A DNA stretch of 64,000 bases from CAVYHJ01 sp963768165 [NCBI: uncultured bacterium] (GCA_963768165.1 CAVYHJ010000028.1:496001-560000); one strand, 5' to 3'; positions 1-8,308 are shown, counted from the stretch's first letter. Notes: generated from the letters alone by a model not told the origin. Numbers and translations are program-made.

Positions 1-2
1 AA

Positions 3-176
3 CATCGAACCTGTCAATTGGGAAAAGGTTGTGTGCCGATAAAGAAATGTATACAAGTTTTAAAAAAGTTGAATTATAAAGGAACTATTAGTATTGAACA
101 TGAACCCGAAGATTTCGATCCCACGGAAGACTGTAGAATCAGTCTCCAATTGGTGCTCCAATGGCTGAAGGAATAA
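3..176 (+). CDS. Sugar-phosphate isomerase/epimerase-like protein, C-terminal fragment
   Basis: Only the last 57 codons lie in the window; the gene begins to the left. The frame is open from base 3 to a TAA at 174-176. The residues include GKGCVPIKKCIQVLKKLNYK followed by GTISIEHEPEDFDPTEDC. This resembles the last strands of xylose-isomerase-like TIM barrels (sugar phosphate isomerase/epimerase family), where a late Glu-His-Glu-Pro strand contributes to the metal and substrate site. The stop is 13 bases before the next gene on the same strand, so they may be co-transcribed. Family assignment rests on the short tail only, and the substrate cannot be told. Confidence 0.55.
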   Translation, partial: HRTCQLGKGCVPIKKCIQVLKKLNYKGTISIEHEPEDFDPTEDCRISLQLVLQWLKE

Positions 177-189
177 AACGGGGGAATAG

Positions 190-759
190 ATGCCGTTAAA
201 ATATTTAATTATTACCATCGTGGGACTTTGGTTTCTAGCGGAAAATATTCTATCCCATAAAACCCGAATTAAACGCGGGCAATCCAAAACTCTGGACGGA
301 TATTCCCTGCAAGTAGTGTTAATCATGTCCTATATCAGCTCATTTTCGGCGGTTTATTTTGGAATCAAAAGAATCGGTATCATTCCTATAGACCCTTATC
401 TGGCGGCGGTCATGGGTATTTTTTTCATTCTTTTCGGAATCATCGTCCGGTGGACGGCGATATTTACTCTGAGAAAATATTTTTCGGTTCATGTGCGAAT
501 AAGGGAGGATCACAAGGTGATAAAAAATGGTCTTTATCATTATATCCGCCATCCTTCCTATACCGGAGGACTGATTTCTTATTTCGGTATCGGATTATAT
601 TTCTGTAGTTGGTTGAGTGTTCTGGTAATGATAGTCCCTCTTTTCTTAGCCTATCTTTATCGAATGCGGCAGGAGGAAAAGGCACTCACCCAAGCGTTGG
701 GAAATGACTATATCGAATATGCCAAATCTACTAAGAGGTTGATACCGGGAATTTATTGA
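190..759 (+). CDS. Isoprenylcysteine carboxyl methyltransferase (ICMT)-like membrane protein
   Basis: This 189-residue integral membrane protein has about five hydrophobic segments. Its second half has the signature of ICMT / phospholipid N-methyltransferase-like enzymes: VKNGLY-type text (VIKNGLYHYIRHPSYTGG), then a hydrophobic stretch, then RMRQEEKAL and the closing YAKSTKRLIPGIY. In this family the RHP and EE residues sit at the SAM-binding face of the membrane. Bacterial members usually methylate unknown lipids or small molecules rather than prenylated proteins, so the substrate is open. The ATG at 190 is preceded by GGGGGAA, a usable ribosome site. The next gene follows after 18 bases, so the two are probably one operon. 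Confidence 0.8.
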   Translation: MPLKYLIITIVGLWFLAENILSHKTRIKRGQSKTLDGYSLQVVLIMSYISSFSAVYFGIKRIGIIPIDPYLAAVMGIFFILFGIIVRWTAIFTLRKYFSVHVRIREDHKVIKNGLYHYIRHPSYTGGLISYFGIGLYFCSWLSVLVMIVPLFLAYLYRMRQEEKALTQALGNDYIEYAKSTKRLIPGIY

Positions 760-777
760 GCCATGTAAGAGGGCAAA

Positions 778-2145
778 ATGAAAATTCAGGAAATTGCAAA
801 ACGAATGGGAGTTATAAAGTTTTCTTTCCATGTTTTTGTAACCTTTTGTGTTGTTGTTCTCACCTGGTGTTTTCTACTATATCCTGCGTTGATCTGTCTC
901 TGTGTTATTTTCGACCCATCTTTTCGTAAACCACAAATCAATAACTACACTCTCAACATGTTTTACAAAACTTCCCAACGCTACGATACATGGGCGCAGT
1001 ATTATCTGAAATCACAATACGCCAAAAAAGCAAATTATGAAGAAAGTGTCGCCGCGACGGAATGGCCGATGTTTGGTTCGGTCTTTTATCTTCTTACTGC
1101 CGAAGAAATAAAAAAAGAGTTAGATCATCAGAAGGATGGGAAGTCGGATAAGATCCGCCGAGTCTTGTTGCAGTCCAGCAATTCTGCCGCAAAACTGATC
1201 GCTGATCCTACTACTGCCACATGGGTCAAGGTCATGTGGGGAAAAAATTATCTAACCAAAGAAAACCTGTTTTATCGAATGCTCTTGATTATGGGGTTGT
1301 CGAGTTATGAAAATATTTCAGGAAAAAATACCTATCGCGCCATTCTCACTGAACAGGCAAATTCATTGGCTGATGAATTGTCTAAAGCGAAACATCATGT
1401 GTTGGATGATTATCCAGGAGCATGTTATCCCAACGATGTCTTATGGTCGGTGGCCGCGATTCTGCGAACCGATTCAATTCTTAGTACAGATCATCGTCAA
1501 TTGGCCCAACAGGTGGTGCAAGCGCTGAATACAACTTTCATGACAAATCAAGGTTTGCCAGGATTTATGGTAGATCCCATGTATGGAAAAACCATGGAAT
1601 TACCCCGGGGATGCGGCAATTCCGGGATTCTTATATTTGCCCCGGAATTGGATAGAACCGTCGCCAACCAATGGTATGGAAACTATGAAAAATTATATTG
1701 GCAAGATAACGGGTTATGCCGGGGGTTTAGGGAATTTAGCAAAACATTGAACTATTCATATAATGATGTGGATTCCGGTCCGGTGATTAAAGGATTCGGT
1801 TCCGTGGCAACTTTTTTTGGTATTGGTGCCGCCCGTGCGCAAGGTCGTCTTGACCATGCTCTTCCGATAACTCAAGAAATGATTGTGGTCTGCTGGCCCA
1901 CCCCGTTCGGTCTTCTTTTTCCTCGTCTTATGGGAAAACTGATGGTCGATTCTTCCTGTCTTGGTGAAACCGCACTCTTATTTTCCATGTCACGCCCAGT
2001 ACCCGATTCCGGCATAGTCCCGTATACTCAAAAAACACCTTTCATTATTTGGACCGCATTTTTCATTTACTTAATCCCTGCGTTAATTCTTCTTTATTTG
2101 GAGTACCGCTCGTGGAAAAAGTGGATGAAAAAATTTGAAAAATAA
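778..2145 (+). CDS. Membrane-anchored protein of unknown function with probable alpha/alpha-barrel domain
   Basis: I do not recognise this 455-residue protein with certainty. It has one hydrophobic segment near the N-terminus (about residues 17-42) and one at the C-terminus (about 425-445), so it is anchored at both ends with a large soluble domain between. The soluble part is helical and carries conserved-looking Gly/Pro/Asp motifs: DDYPGACYPNDVLWSVAAI, LPRGCGNSGILIFAPEL and DVDSGPVIKGFGSVATFFGIGAARA. These give the feel of an (alpha/alpha)6 barrel of the glycosidase or linalool-dehydratase-like kind, which is inference from motif style only. It follows the ICMT-like gene by 18 bases and ends one base before the convergent next gene. 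Confidence 0.6.
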   Translation: MKIQEIAKRMGVIKFSFHVFVTFCVVVLTWCFLLYPALICLCVIFDPSFRKPQINNYTLNMFYKTSQRYDTWAQYYLKSQYAKKANYEESVAATEWPMFGSVFYLLTAEEIKKELDHQKDGKSDKIRRVLLQSSNSAAKLIADPTTATWVKVMWGKNYLTKENLFYRMLLIMGLSSYENISGKNTYRAILTEQANSLADELSKAKHHVLDDYPGACYPNDVLWSVAAILRTDSILSTDHRQLAQQVVQALNTTFMTNQGLPGFMVDPMYGKTMELPRGCGNSGILIFAPELDRTVANQWYGNYEKLYWQDNGLCRGFREFSKTLNYSYNDVDSGPVIKGFGSVATFFGIGAARAQGRLDHALPITQEMIVVCWPTPFGLLFPRLMGKLMVDSSCLGETALLFSMSRPVPDSGIVPYTQKTPFIIWTAFFIYLIPALILLYLEYRSWKKWMKKFEK

Positions 2146-2146
2146 A

Positions 2147-3697
2147 CTACTCATTCCATTTTAATTCCGGCGCCAGGATGGATATTTTCAGTAATTCCTG
2201 CATATCTAATGTCCCAATATCTGCCGGTTTTTCCCCAATCTTAACCTGGATATGATTCAATGTTTGGTATTTTGGACTAATGATATATCGTGTAGACATG
2301 GATTTGGTTGATTTTGGCATACCTTTTATGGACGTTGGATTATCCAAACGGTTAATTCTTTTCTCACTGCTTAATTTCCATTCTCCATCCTCTTTTTGGA
2401 ACATACCTATATAATCATAAGTATCCGACCAGCGCGTTTTATTCATGGGATTATTCTTATAAAAACCCACCGTGCGATACAATACGAAAAGTGCATCTTC
2501 CAATTTCTGACCATAAAACACTTCAATATCAGTTCCCCGTGTATTTTGTGAATCAGTTATTGACGCAGCAACTTCCGTTGTATCGTCTTTGAGCGTTTCA
2601 CTTAACTTGTCATAACTCACCGGCCAATAACCATTGGAATATGATTTAGAATAATAGGCAAGTTGTTTACGAGAATGACTTCTTTCATTTCGATATTTCA
2701 TGATGGTATCTAATATTCCCTTTATTGTTTCTTTTTCTGATATAGAAATCTCAGTGCCTTTTTCTAGTATGGGATCAAAAAACTTGATATCTCCGTATTT
2801 ATCAGAATAAATTTGTAAACTATATTCCCCTTCAGGTAATCCCGGACATTGAAAATGCCCAACCGTGCTTGTTGATATTGCTGGTTCTTCTTTGAGATAT
2901 GGATTAGAAGCAAAAGGATTCCTGGTATCATCTAATCCTATTGCATAGGTGCCCTGTCTATCCTTATTATTGTTAGATTTTAAATTAAGCCAGATATTAT
3001 CCCCCACGCTATGGAGAATTGTTCCTTTGATTAAGCCGCTGGCAATAAGTTTAAAATCTTGATTGGAGAATTCCTTTTTCGTGGACGTAATGGAAACATA
3101 GTACGAATTATCCGACCTGTAGCCTTCTGCATTCAGGGAAATTTGGTAGTTTCCTAGTGGAAGTTCAAATTTATACTTTCCATTTATCACCGGTTCCGTA
3201 TACATTTGTAAAGGTGCAAGAATAGCTCCTTTCTCAATCATCACCATAGCAGAAACTGTAGCGCCTGAAACGACTGGTGACACCTGACCCGTGACAACTC
3301 CCCCATGTTCTATATCAGGATAAGAAGTACCCAACTCGATTTTTGCAAAATTATCACACATGGTCTTATAACAATCCGAATCCTTTCCACAGGTAGCACA
3401 ATTTCCTTTTCCCTTGCATCCACAAACACATGCTGTTAATCCGGTCATGTTATTAAACCGGTTGGCACAGGGTTTTAATTCTTTCGGGTCTGTGGAATCC
3501 TTACGGTGCATGGGACAAGCGGTGGCAAGAAAATATGCCGTCGTGTCATTGGGTGTATCATTATCATCCGTGTAGATACAATATGTTCCTCCACACTGGC
3601 AAACTGCCATATTGGGATCATTGCTGACTTTGATTGGCGCGGATAACACGATAATGGGAAAGCATAATATGAATAAAATTAAAAATAGGTTCTTCAT
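2147..3697 (-). CDS. Secreted protein with Cys-rich N-terminal region and carboxypeptidase-regulatory-like fold
   Basis: This 516-residue protein starts with a signal peptide (about residues 1-19). Residues about 33-122 hold more than fifteen cysteines, with CXC, CXXC and CPMH clusters, which suggests a disulfide-rich or metal-binding region. Residues about 130-220 read as a carboxypeptidase-regulatory-like beta sandwich (GVVTGQVSPVVSGATVSAMV, then NGKYKFELPLGNYQISLNAEGY), and a second similar strand set follows around 220-320. The C-terminal third is unrecognised and contains text typical of uptake/NTF2-like lipoproteins of unknown role. It is transcribed divergently from the tlpA-like gene and converges on the gene at 778-2145 with a single base between stops. 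Confidence 0.6.
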   Translation of the reverse strand: MKNLFLILFILCFPIIVLSAPIKVSNDPNMAVCQCGGTYCIYTDDNDTPNDTTAYFLATACPMHRKDSTDPKELKPCANRFNNMTGLTACVCGCKGKGNCATCGKDSDCYKTMCDNFAKIELGTSYPDIEHGGVVTGQVSPVVSGATVSAMVMIEKGAILAPLQMYTEPVINGKYKFELPLGNYQISLNAEGYRSDNSYYVSITSTKKEFSNQDFKLIASGLIKGTILHSVGDNIWLNLKSNNNKDRQGTYAIGLDDTRNPFASNPYLKEEPAISTSTVGHFQCPGLPEGEYSLQIYSDKYGDIKFFDPILEKGTEISISEKETIKGILDTIMKYRNERSHSRKQLAYYSKSYSNGYWPVSYDKLSETLKDDTTEVAASITDSQNTRGTDIEVFYGQKLEDALFVLYRTVGFYKNNPMNKTRWSDTYDYIGMFQKEDGEWKLSSEKRINRLDNPTSIKGMPKSTKSMSTRYIISPKYQTLNHIQVKIGEKPADIGTLDMQELLKISILAPELKWNE

Positions 3698-3820
3698 CTG
3701 TAGATTAACTCCTTTAAAAAAGCAATTAAAACTCCTAAAACACGGATAGTATACATCAATAATATTAATTAGTATACAATTCTAATGCTTTATTTGAACG
3801 CCTCACAAAATCAATAAATC

Positions 3821-3829
3821 TGCTATACT
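3821..3829 (+). promoter_or_regulatory. Extended -10 promoter for the TlpA-like gene
   Basis: TGCTATACT matches an extended -10 element (TGnTATAAT-like). No good -35 lies at 17 bases. Transcription would start at about 3836, only a few bases before the ATG at 3839, so the mRNA may be leaderless; there is no Shine-Dalgarno sequence before the ATG. Confidence 0.45.
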
Positions 3830-3838
3830 GTAATAGAT

Positions 3839-4387
3839 ATGTGTCGGTTATTTTATTGCGTGATATTAATGTGTGTAATGACGGCTAGTTTTGCAGCCAC
3901 ACAAAAAGAAACTGCGGTTACCACTCCTCCCCCTATATCCCGTCTTACATTCGGTCAATTAACCACCTATGTCGCTCAACAAAAAGGGAAACCGTTATTG
4001 GTTAATTTTTGGGCGACGTGGTGCGACCCTTGTGTGGAAGAATTACCGGATTTGATTAAACTCTATAATGCCCATCATAAAGAGGGATTAGACATTTCAT
4101 ACCGTCTCTCAATGGTGGGATTTTCCGTGGATTTCCCCGACCAAACGGAAAAAGTCGTAAAACCATTTGTCCAAAAATATAAAATTCCTTATCCGATTTA
4201 TGTGGCGGACCCCGATGATCAAGATACATTGATTAACTATTTTTCCAAAGCATGGAGCGGTGCCGTCCCCGCTACTTTTCTGTACGATAAAAAGGGCAAT
4301 TTAGTCCGCGCGCATTTTGGTAAAATGAATTACGCGGAAATGGAAGAATTCATTAAACCCGTTCAGACAACCAAAAAGGGGAATTAA
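3839..4387 (+). CDS. TlpA/ResA-like periplasmic thioredoxin
   Basis: The 182-residue product has a signal peptide (about residues 1-19) and a thioredoxin fold with the active site W61-C62-D-P-C65 in the context LVNFWATWCDPCVEELPDL. A cis-proline region follows later (GAVPATFLYDKKG). Members of the TlpA/ResA group reduce disulfides outside the cytoplasm, for example in cytochrome c maturation; no cytochrome c gene is visible nearby. The neighbour on the left encodes a Cys-rich secreted protein, a possible substrate, which is inference. The start at 3839 has no ribosome site, and a promoter ends just upstream. A later in-frame ATG at 3869 is the alternative but would remove most of the signal peptide. 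Confidence 0.85.
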   Translation: MCRLFYCVILMCVMTASFAATQKETAVTTPPPISRLTFGQLTTYVAQQKGKPLLVNFWATWCDPCVEELPDLIKLYNAHHKEGLDISYRLSMVGFSVDFPDQTEKVVKPFVQKYKIPYPIYVADPDDQDTLINYFSKAWSGAVPATFLYDKKGNLVRAHFGKMNYAEMEEFIKPVQTTKKGN

Positions 4388-4499
4388 TTTTCAATTAATC
4401 TTGCCTAAGGTAGCTTATACTAAAATATTTCGTGAGGAGGTGATAACTATTTTTATGTTATTAAAAACAACCAACAAAAATACAAAAAGGAGAATAAAT

Positions 4500-5570
4500 A
4501 TGATAAAAACAAACTTAGCACTGAAGCATTGCATGCTGTCTCTTACTTTCATTGCTCTTCTGTCAATCGGAACAGCGCCAAACGCGCACTCCGCCGCGAC
4601 AGTGGATGCCACATCCTACAAAGTAATTAACAAAGTGACGGTCGGGGGAGAGGGTGGATGGGACTATCTTTCTGTTGACCCGGCAGGACGCCGGCTATAT
4701 ATATCCCGCGGTACCCATTTAATGGTTCTGGACGCAGATTCAATTACGCAAGTCGGGGATATTCCTGATACACCGGGAGTACACGGTGCCGCGATAGCCG
4801 CTGATTTAGGCCGCGGGTATACCAGCAATGGGGGAAATAACACGGTAACTATTTTTGATCTCAAGACTCTCAAAACGCTTGGACAAGTATCTGTCGGTAA
4901 CCGGCCCGATGCTTTTCTTTATGATTCGGTAACCAAACGCGTTTTCACATTTAACGGCGGCAGTGATGATGCTACTGCCATTGATGCTGTCAGCGGTAAA
5001 GTAGTCGGCACGGTTGCCTTGGGCGGAAAGCCAGAGTTCCCGACTACAGATGGTAAAGGTAATGTTTATGTCAATATTGAAGATAAGAGTGAGATAGTTC
5101 ATTTTGATGCAAAAACATTAGCCGTGAAAAAGCGCTGGTCTGTCACTCCCGGTGAAGAACCCAGCGGTATGGCAATTGATGCCAAGAACCATCGCCTGTT
5201 CTCAGTTTGCGGAAATGGGATGATGGTGGTCTCGGATGCGGACGCGGGTAAGGTTATCGCCACACCGGCCATCGGCAATCATCCTGATGCTGCCGGATTC
5301 GACCCCGGTACGGGACTGGCATTCAGTTCCAATGGAGATGGGACACTGACCATCGTAAAGGAAGAATCTCCCAGCAAGTTCACAGTAGTTTCTACGGTGA
5401 CCACAGAACCCGGCGCGCGAACCATGACATTGGATACCAAAACACACAATGTTTATTTGGTAACCGCAAAACCCCAAGCCCCGGCTCCCGGTGAAGAAAC
5501 CCAAGGACGCCGACGTAGAAGTTATGAACCCGGCTCTTTTACTGTACTGGTTGTAGGACCTTCCAAATAA
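4500..5570 (+). CDS. YncE-like secreted beta-propeller protein
   Basis: I place the start at ATG 4500, behind AAAAGGAG, because it gives a clean signal peptide ending near AHSA; the frame is open upstream to a TTG at 4401 but that would bury the signal. The mature part of about 325 residues is a string of 40-45 residue beta units (for example DYLSVDPAGRRLYISRGTHL, TVTIFDLKTLKTLGQVSVG, FDAKTLAVKKRWSV) as in YncE / lactonase-type seven-bladed propellers. Such proteins act outside the cytoplasm and often have unknown ligands. The C-terminus has a proline- and arginine-rich linker (APAPGEETQGRRRRSYEPG) in the last blade. A terminator follows. Confidence 0.8.
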   Translation: MIKTNLALKHCMLSLTFIALLSIGTAPNAHSAATVDATSYKVINKVTVGGEGGWDYLSVDPAGRRLYISRGTHLMVLDADSITQVGDIPDTPGVHGAAIAADLGRGYTSNGGNNTVTIFDLKTLKTLGQVSVGNRPDAFLYDSVTKRVFTFNGGSDDATAIDAVSGKVVGTVALGGKPEFPTTDGKGNVYVNIEDKSEIVHFDAKTLAVKKRWSVTPGEEPSGMAIDAKNHRLFSVCGNGMMVVSDADAGKVIATPAIGNHPDAAGFDPGTGLAFSSNGDGTLTIVKEESPSKFTVVSTVTTEPGARTMTLDTKTHNVYLVTAKPQAPAPGEETQGRRRRSYEPGSFTVLVVGPSK

Positions 5571-5591
5571 TACTCGCGATTTGAACTTTAT

Positions 5592-5632
5592 AATCCCGTT
5601 ATCGAAAGAGAACTTAATGACGGGATTTTTTT
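5592..5632 (+). terminator. Rho-independent terminator after the YncE-like gene
   Basis: AATCCCGT (5592-5599) pairs with ACGGGATT (5620-5627), followed by a run of seven T. Confidence 0.8.
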
Positions 5633-5645
5633 ATTATTCCGTCAA

Positions 5646-5930
5646 TTAGAAGTTTTTTCTCTCAACCAAGTATCCGGAAACGTACTTGTGAATGATACTG
5701 GAGATTAAGGTTTGGTAGGGAATTCCTTCTTGTATGGCGATAACATGCACCTGTTCCAAGTCTTTGGAAGACATCCGAATATTAATGCGTTGATCTTTTT
5801 GTAAAGTATTTTTTGCATATTCACGAAGTCTTTTAATTTCGCGTTTTGGATGTTTTAGCGACTTCCATTCCTCCCGATTATAGGATGTCAAAATATCCTT
5901 TTCTTCCTTGTTTAACAATGCTCTTTTCAT
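5646..5930 (-). CDS. Antitoxin of a BrnT/BrnA-like pair (ribbon-helix-helix)
   Basis: This 94-residue protein has a charged N-terminal half (EEWKSLKHPKREIKRLREYA) and a C-terminal CopG-like ribbon-helix-helix: RINIRMSSKDLEQVHVIAI, then QEGIPYQTLISSIIHKYVSG. In such antitoxins the short strand (INIRM) pairs in a dimer to contact DNA and the rest binds the toxin. Its start overlaps the end of the upstream toxin gene by four bases (ATGA type), so the two are translationally coupled. Toxin before antitoxin is the usual order in BrnT/BrnA and related families. It probably represses the shared promoter together with the toxin, which is known of the family and not shown here. Confidence 0.8.
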   Translation of the reverse strand: MKRALLNKEEKDILTSYNREEWKSLKHPKREIKRLREYAKNTLQKDQRINIRMSSKDLEQVHVIAIQEGIPYQTLISSIIHKYVSGYLVERKNF

Positions 5931-6205
5931 TTCTTAGTCCTCACATATCTATCCGTTGCTTTTCTACTCGGTATAATGGTTTTTAAGAAGATTTCATCTC
6001 CTTCCTGTACATAAGGAACGAGATAGGCGTAGTCGTTTATCTTAACTATAGCCATCTTCTGACCTTGATATCGAGTTTGATTTGGATGTTCAATAATTTC
6101 CAATACCTCTTCATTTTCCAATAAGATGAGAACCTGTTCAAAACATATTCCCCGATTCTTTTTCAACCATTCATTTTTCTCCGCATTCCAAGAAAATACT
6201 GCCAC
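5927..6205 (-). CDS. BrnT-like ribonuclease toxin
   Basis: The 92-residue product starts FSWNAEKNEWLKKNRGICFE and continues with EIIEHPNQTRYQGQKMAIVKI, a hydrophobic YAYLVPYV strand and the closing IIPSRKATDRYVR. This is the RelE-fold BrnT-like layout (W.xEKN.xLxK.RGI.FE at the front, PSRKAT at the end). Toxins of this family cleave RNA and are neutralised by the RHH partner encoded next. The start codon is GTG at 6205; an ATG at 6209 is out of frame. The likely promoter ends seven bases before the GTG, so the transcript probably has almost no leader. Confidence 0.8.
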   Translation of the reverse strand: MAVFSWNAEKNEWLKKNRGICFEQVLILLENEEVLEIIEHPNQTRYQGQKMAIVKINDYAYLVPYVQEGDEIFLKTIIPSRKATDRYVRTKK

Positions 6206-6211
6206 TCATTA

Positions 6212-6240
6212 ATAATATGACATTGTGTGCCTTGTGTCAA
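6212..6240 (-). promoter_or_regulatory. Consensus sigma-70-type promoter and operator of the toxin-antitoxin operon
   Basis: On the minus strand TTGACA (6240-6235) and TATTAT (6217-6212) are separated by 17 bases. The spacer and -35 hold the inverted repeat TGACA...TGTCA (6218-6239) and two direct TTGTGT copies (6223-6228, 6232-6237 on the plus strand), a plausible binding site for the RHH antitoxin. Confidence 0.7.
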
Positions 6241-6312
6241 CAATTATTATAATTGAAGTAGCACAATACTAATTCTTTGCTTCTATAATAAAATTCATGC
6301 TACGATTCCCTC

Positions 6313-7737
6313 ATGAAAGCAAATAGGAATCGTATTGGGCTTTTACTACTTCCTCTAATATTTCTTATACCCCAATACTTATTGGCGGATGGAATTGATT
6401 TTCCTATTCTTATAGGTCTGGGATTAATGGTATTCATACCTACCACCGCCTTTATCGTTTTTGGAGAAGCATTGGTTATCTCAAAGTACTTAAAAATTTC
6501 TTATCGGTCAACTTTGTGGTTTGCTTTTGTTATCAATTTAGCGTCTTTTTTATCAGGTTTTGCAATGCTTTTTGTTGTTTCATCCATTGATTACCTTTTA
6601 TTGCATAAAGATATTTATCACTTTTTTAATTATTTTCTTTTGTCTTCAATTATCGGGTATTTGCTGTATTTTGGTACAAGTGTTTTAGTGGAATATTTTG
6701 TCGGATTACGAAAAAGGAAAATCTTTTTCCCAGATAAGCACGCACGTGGAATTTTTAATGCAATTCTTTATGCTAATCTATTGAGCTATGGCGTTTTATG
6801 TCCTATACATTATTATTTGACCCGTCCTATTACAGAAATTCGGCAGGTGACAAAGGATGTCCGATGGGAAATGGCACCGACCGTTAAAATCATCTATATT
6901 GATTCAAAGGATCATTATCTCAAGCAGATTGACAGCGATGGTCGAAATCAAAAAGTACTTATTCCTTATAGTATCATGGATTATTCTGTTTCAAATGATA
7001 TGGATCGCTATTTGTATCGAGGAAATGATAACTCCCTTTATTATTTTTCCACTACTCAAAACAAGCGAGTCAAAATTGGAGACGATAAATTAAAATATTC
7101 AACATGGGGGGTTGCCATAAGTCCTTCCGGTCGCACAATCGCTTATCTCAAATTTCTTACGGAACAAAATAATATTCGGTTATTAGTGTTATTCGATGTA
7201 ATTAGAAATAAAACATTTCAAACAGACTATTTTACAAATGAAACAGATTATTCCCCATCCATAGCCTGGTCGAATCAAGAGAATGTTTTTTACATTTTTG
7301 GCAATCAAGGTACAAAAAAGATAACTTTCTCCGACTCCATGCAAATTAAGATTGAAAAAGCAAAACCCGAAGATTTTGTAAAATTTGTTTCAAAATGGTA
7401 TTCTTCCGAAAATGAAGAAGGTAATTATTTATCTGTGGATGAATATAATGATTTGAAAGTTAAAACAATTCCTGGACTGGGAAATGAATTAGTCATTTCC
7501 CAACATGACAAGGATATCGTCCATTTTACAACTACTTTTGGTATGCTCCATATTTTTGGTTTTGGAAATCTGGATAATCCCTCTTTTATTCACGAAGGAA
7601 AGGAATGCATTTTCGAATGGGGAGATTCAATTTATTTGATGGATATACAAAGTCGTAAAATTGGGAAAATTACAGACGGAAACAGATATATCCTTTTTTT
7701 AAAAAAATTTAGTCTTGGATTATTGGAAACATCATAA
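6313..7737 (+). CDS. Five-TM membrane protein with C-terminal beta-propeller-like domain, unknown function
   Basis: I do not recognise this 474-residue protein. The N-terminal 190 residues contain about five hydrophobic segments (starting with LLLLPLIFLIPQYLLA, the last AILYANLLSYGVLCPIHYYL). From about residue 195 the protein is soluble and built of short beta units that read like TolB or DPP-type propeller repeats: IIYIDSKDHYLKQIDSDG, VAISPSGRTIAYLKF, IAWSNQENVFYIFG. Such a layout suggests a membrane anchor carrying an extracytoplasmic propeller. There is a TATAAT at 6284-6289 but no good -35 partner, and no clear ribosome site before the ATG. It converges on the rhodanese gene. Confidence 0.6.
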   Translation: MKANRNRIGLLLLPLIFLIPQYLLADGIDFPILIGLGLMVFIPTTAFIVFGEALVISKYLKISYRSTLWFAFVINLASFLSGFAMLFVVSSIDYLLLHKDIYHFFNYFLLSSIIGYLLYFGTSVLVEYFVGLRKRKIFFPDKHARGIFNAILYANLLSYGVLCPIHYYLTRPITEIRQVTKDVRWEMAPTVKIIYIDSKDHYLKQIDSDGRNQKVLIPYSIMDYSVSNDMDRYLYRGNDNSLYYFSTTQNKRVKIGDDKLKYSTWGVAISPSGRTIAYLKFLTEQNNIRLLVLFDVIRNKTFQTDYFTNETDYSPSIAWSNQENVFYIFGNQGTKKITFSDSMQIKIEKAKPEDFVKFVSKWYSSENEEGNYLSVDEYNDLKVKTIPGLGNELVISQHDKDIVHFTTTFGMLHIFGFGNLDNPSFIHEGKECIFEWGDSIYLMDIQSRKIGKITDGNRYILFLKKFSLGLLETS

Positions 7738-7755
7738 AAATGGTAAATTGAAAAA

Positions 7756-8193
7756 TTATCCCTTTTCAATGAACACTGTTTCGTTCTTATGATACCAATT
7801 CGCCATTCCACCATCGAGACTCCGTACGTCTTTGAAACCGTTTTGTAAGAGGAAGAAGGCGCAATCAAGACTCCGCATTCCATGTTCACAAAGCACAACA
7901 GTTTCCGCGTTTTTATCTAATTTATCAAGTTCCAATGGTAAAGAATTCATGGGAATATGTTTAATACAATTCAACCGTCCCAATTTCAATTCATAGGGTT
8001 CGCGGACATCTATAATTTGCAACGGCTTTTTCTGTTCGATATATTCTTTTAATTTCAGCGGGTCAATCAAATGTTTTGCCGGATCAAATTGTAATTCTTC
8101 CACCGTCTCCTGTGGGGCAGGCGTTGGCTCCGATTGAACCATGACCGACTTTGGTTGTTCTTTTCCACCAAATAGTTTTTTAAATAGACTCAT
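7756..8193 (-). CDS. Rhodanese-like domain protein
   Basis: The 145-residue product has an unusual 45-residue leader with a K/P-rich stretch (possibly a tether) and then a rhodanese domain: LQIIDVREPYELKLGRL, the active-site loop with C102 in LCEHGMRSLDCAFFL, and the closing VRSLDGGMANW. The Cys-x-x-x-x-Arg loop (C-E-H-G-M-R) is intact, so a sulfurtransferase or persulfide carrier activity is plausible. There is no signal peptide. It is divergent from the polyferredoxin gene and the two share a palindromic site, suggesting joint redox control. Confidence 0.85.
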   Translation of the reverse strand: MSLFKKLFGGKEQPKSVMVQSEPTPAPQETVEELQFDPAKHLIDPLKLKEYIEQKKPLQIIDVREPYELKLGRLNCIKHIPMNSLPLELDKLDKNAETVVLCEHGMRSLDCAFFLLQNGFKDVRSLDGGMANWYHKNETVFIEKG

Positions 8194-8260
8194 TGTCCGA
8201 CCTCTTTCTGAAGTGTCTATTATTATATCAATTCCTACATAATTTAACGAAACCTGAAAT

Positions 8261-8276
8261 CTTGACCTGGGTCAAG
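8261..8276. promoter_or_regulatory. 16-bp palindrome, candidate CRP/FNR-family operator
   Basis: CTTGACCTGGGTCAAG is a perfect palindrome midway between the divergent rhodanese and polyferredoxin genes. The TTGAC-N4-GTCAA core has the half-site spacing of FNR/HcpR-type regulators (TTGAT-N4-ATCAA). No such regulator gene is in the window. Confidence 0.5.
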
Positions 8277-8308
8277 GAACTCTAATTAGTCTTCTTGCTA
8301 CAGTAGTT

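Noticed and set aside
1-42. A frame reading NIEPVNWEKVVCR then stop, suggesting a frameshift in the first gene
   Set aside because: The frame starting at base 3 is open throughout and gives the better family match (GKGCVPIKKC...), so no frameshift is needed.
4401-4499. TTG start (4401) or ATG 4455 for the YncE-like gene
   Set aside because: ATG 4500 follows AAAAGGAG and gives a normal signal peptide; ATG 4455 has a fair ribosome site but would bury the signal.
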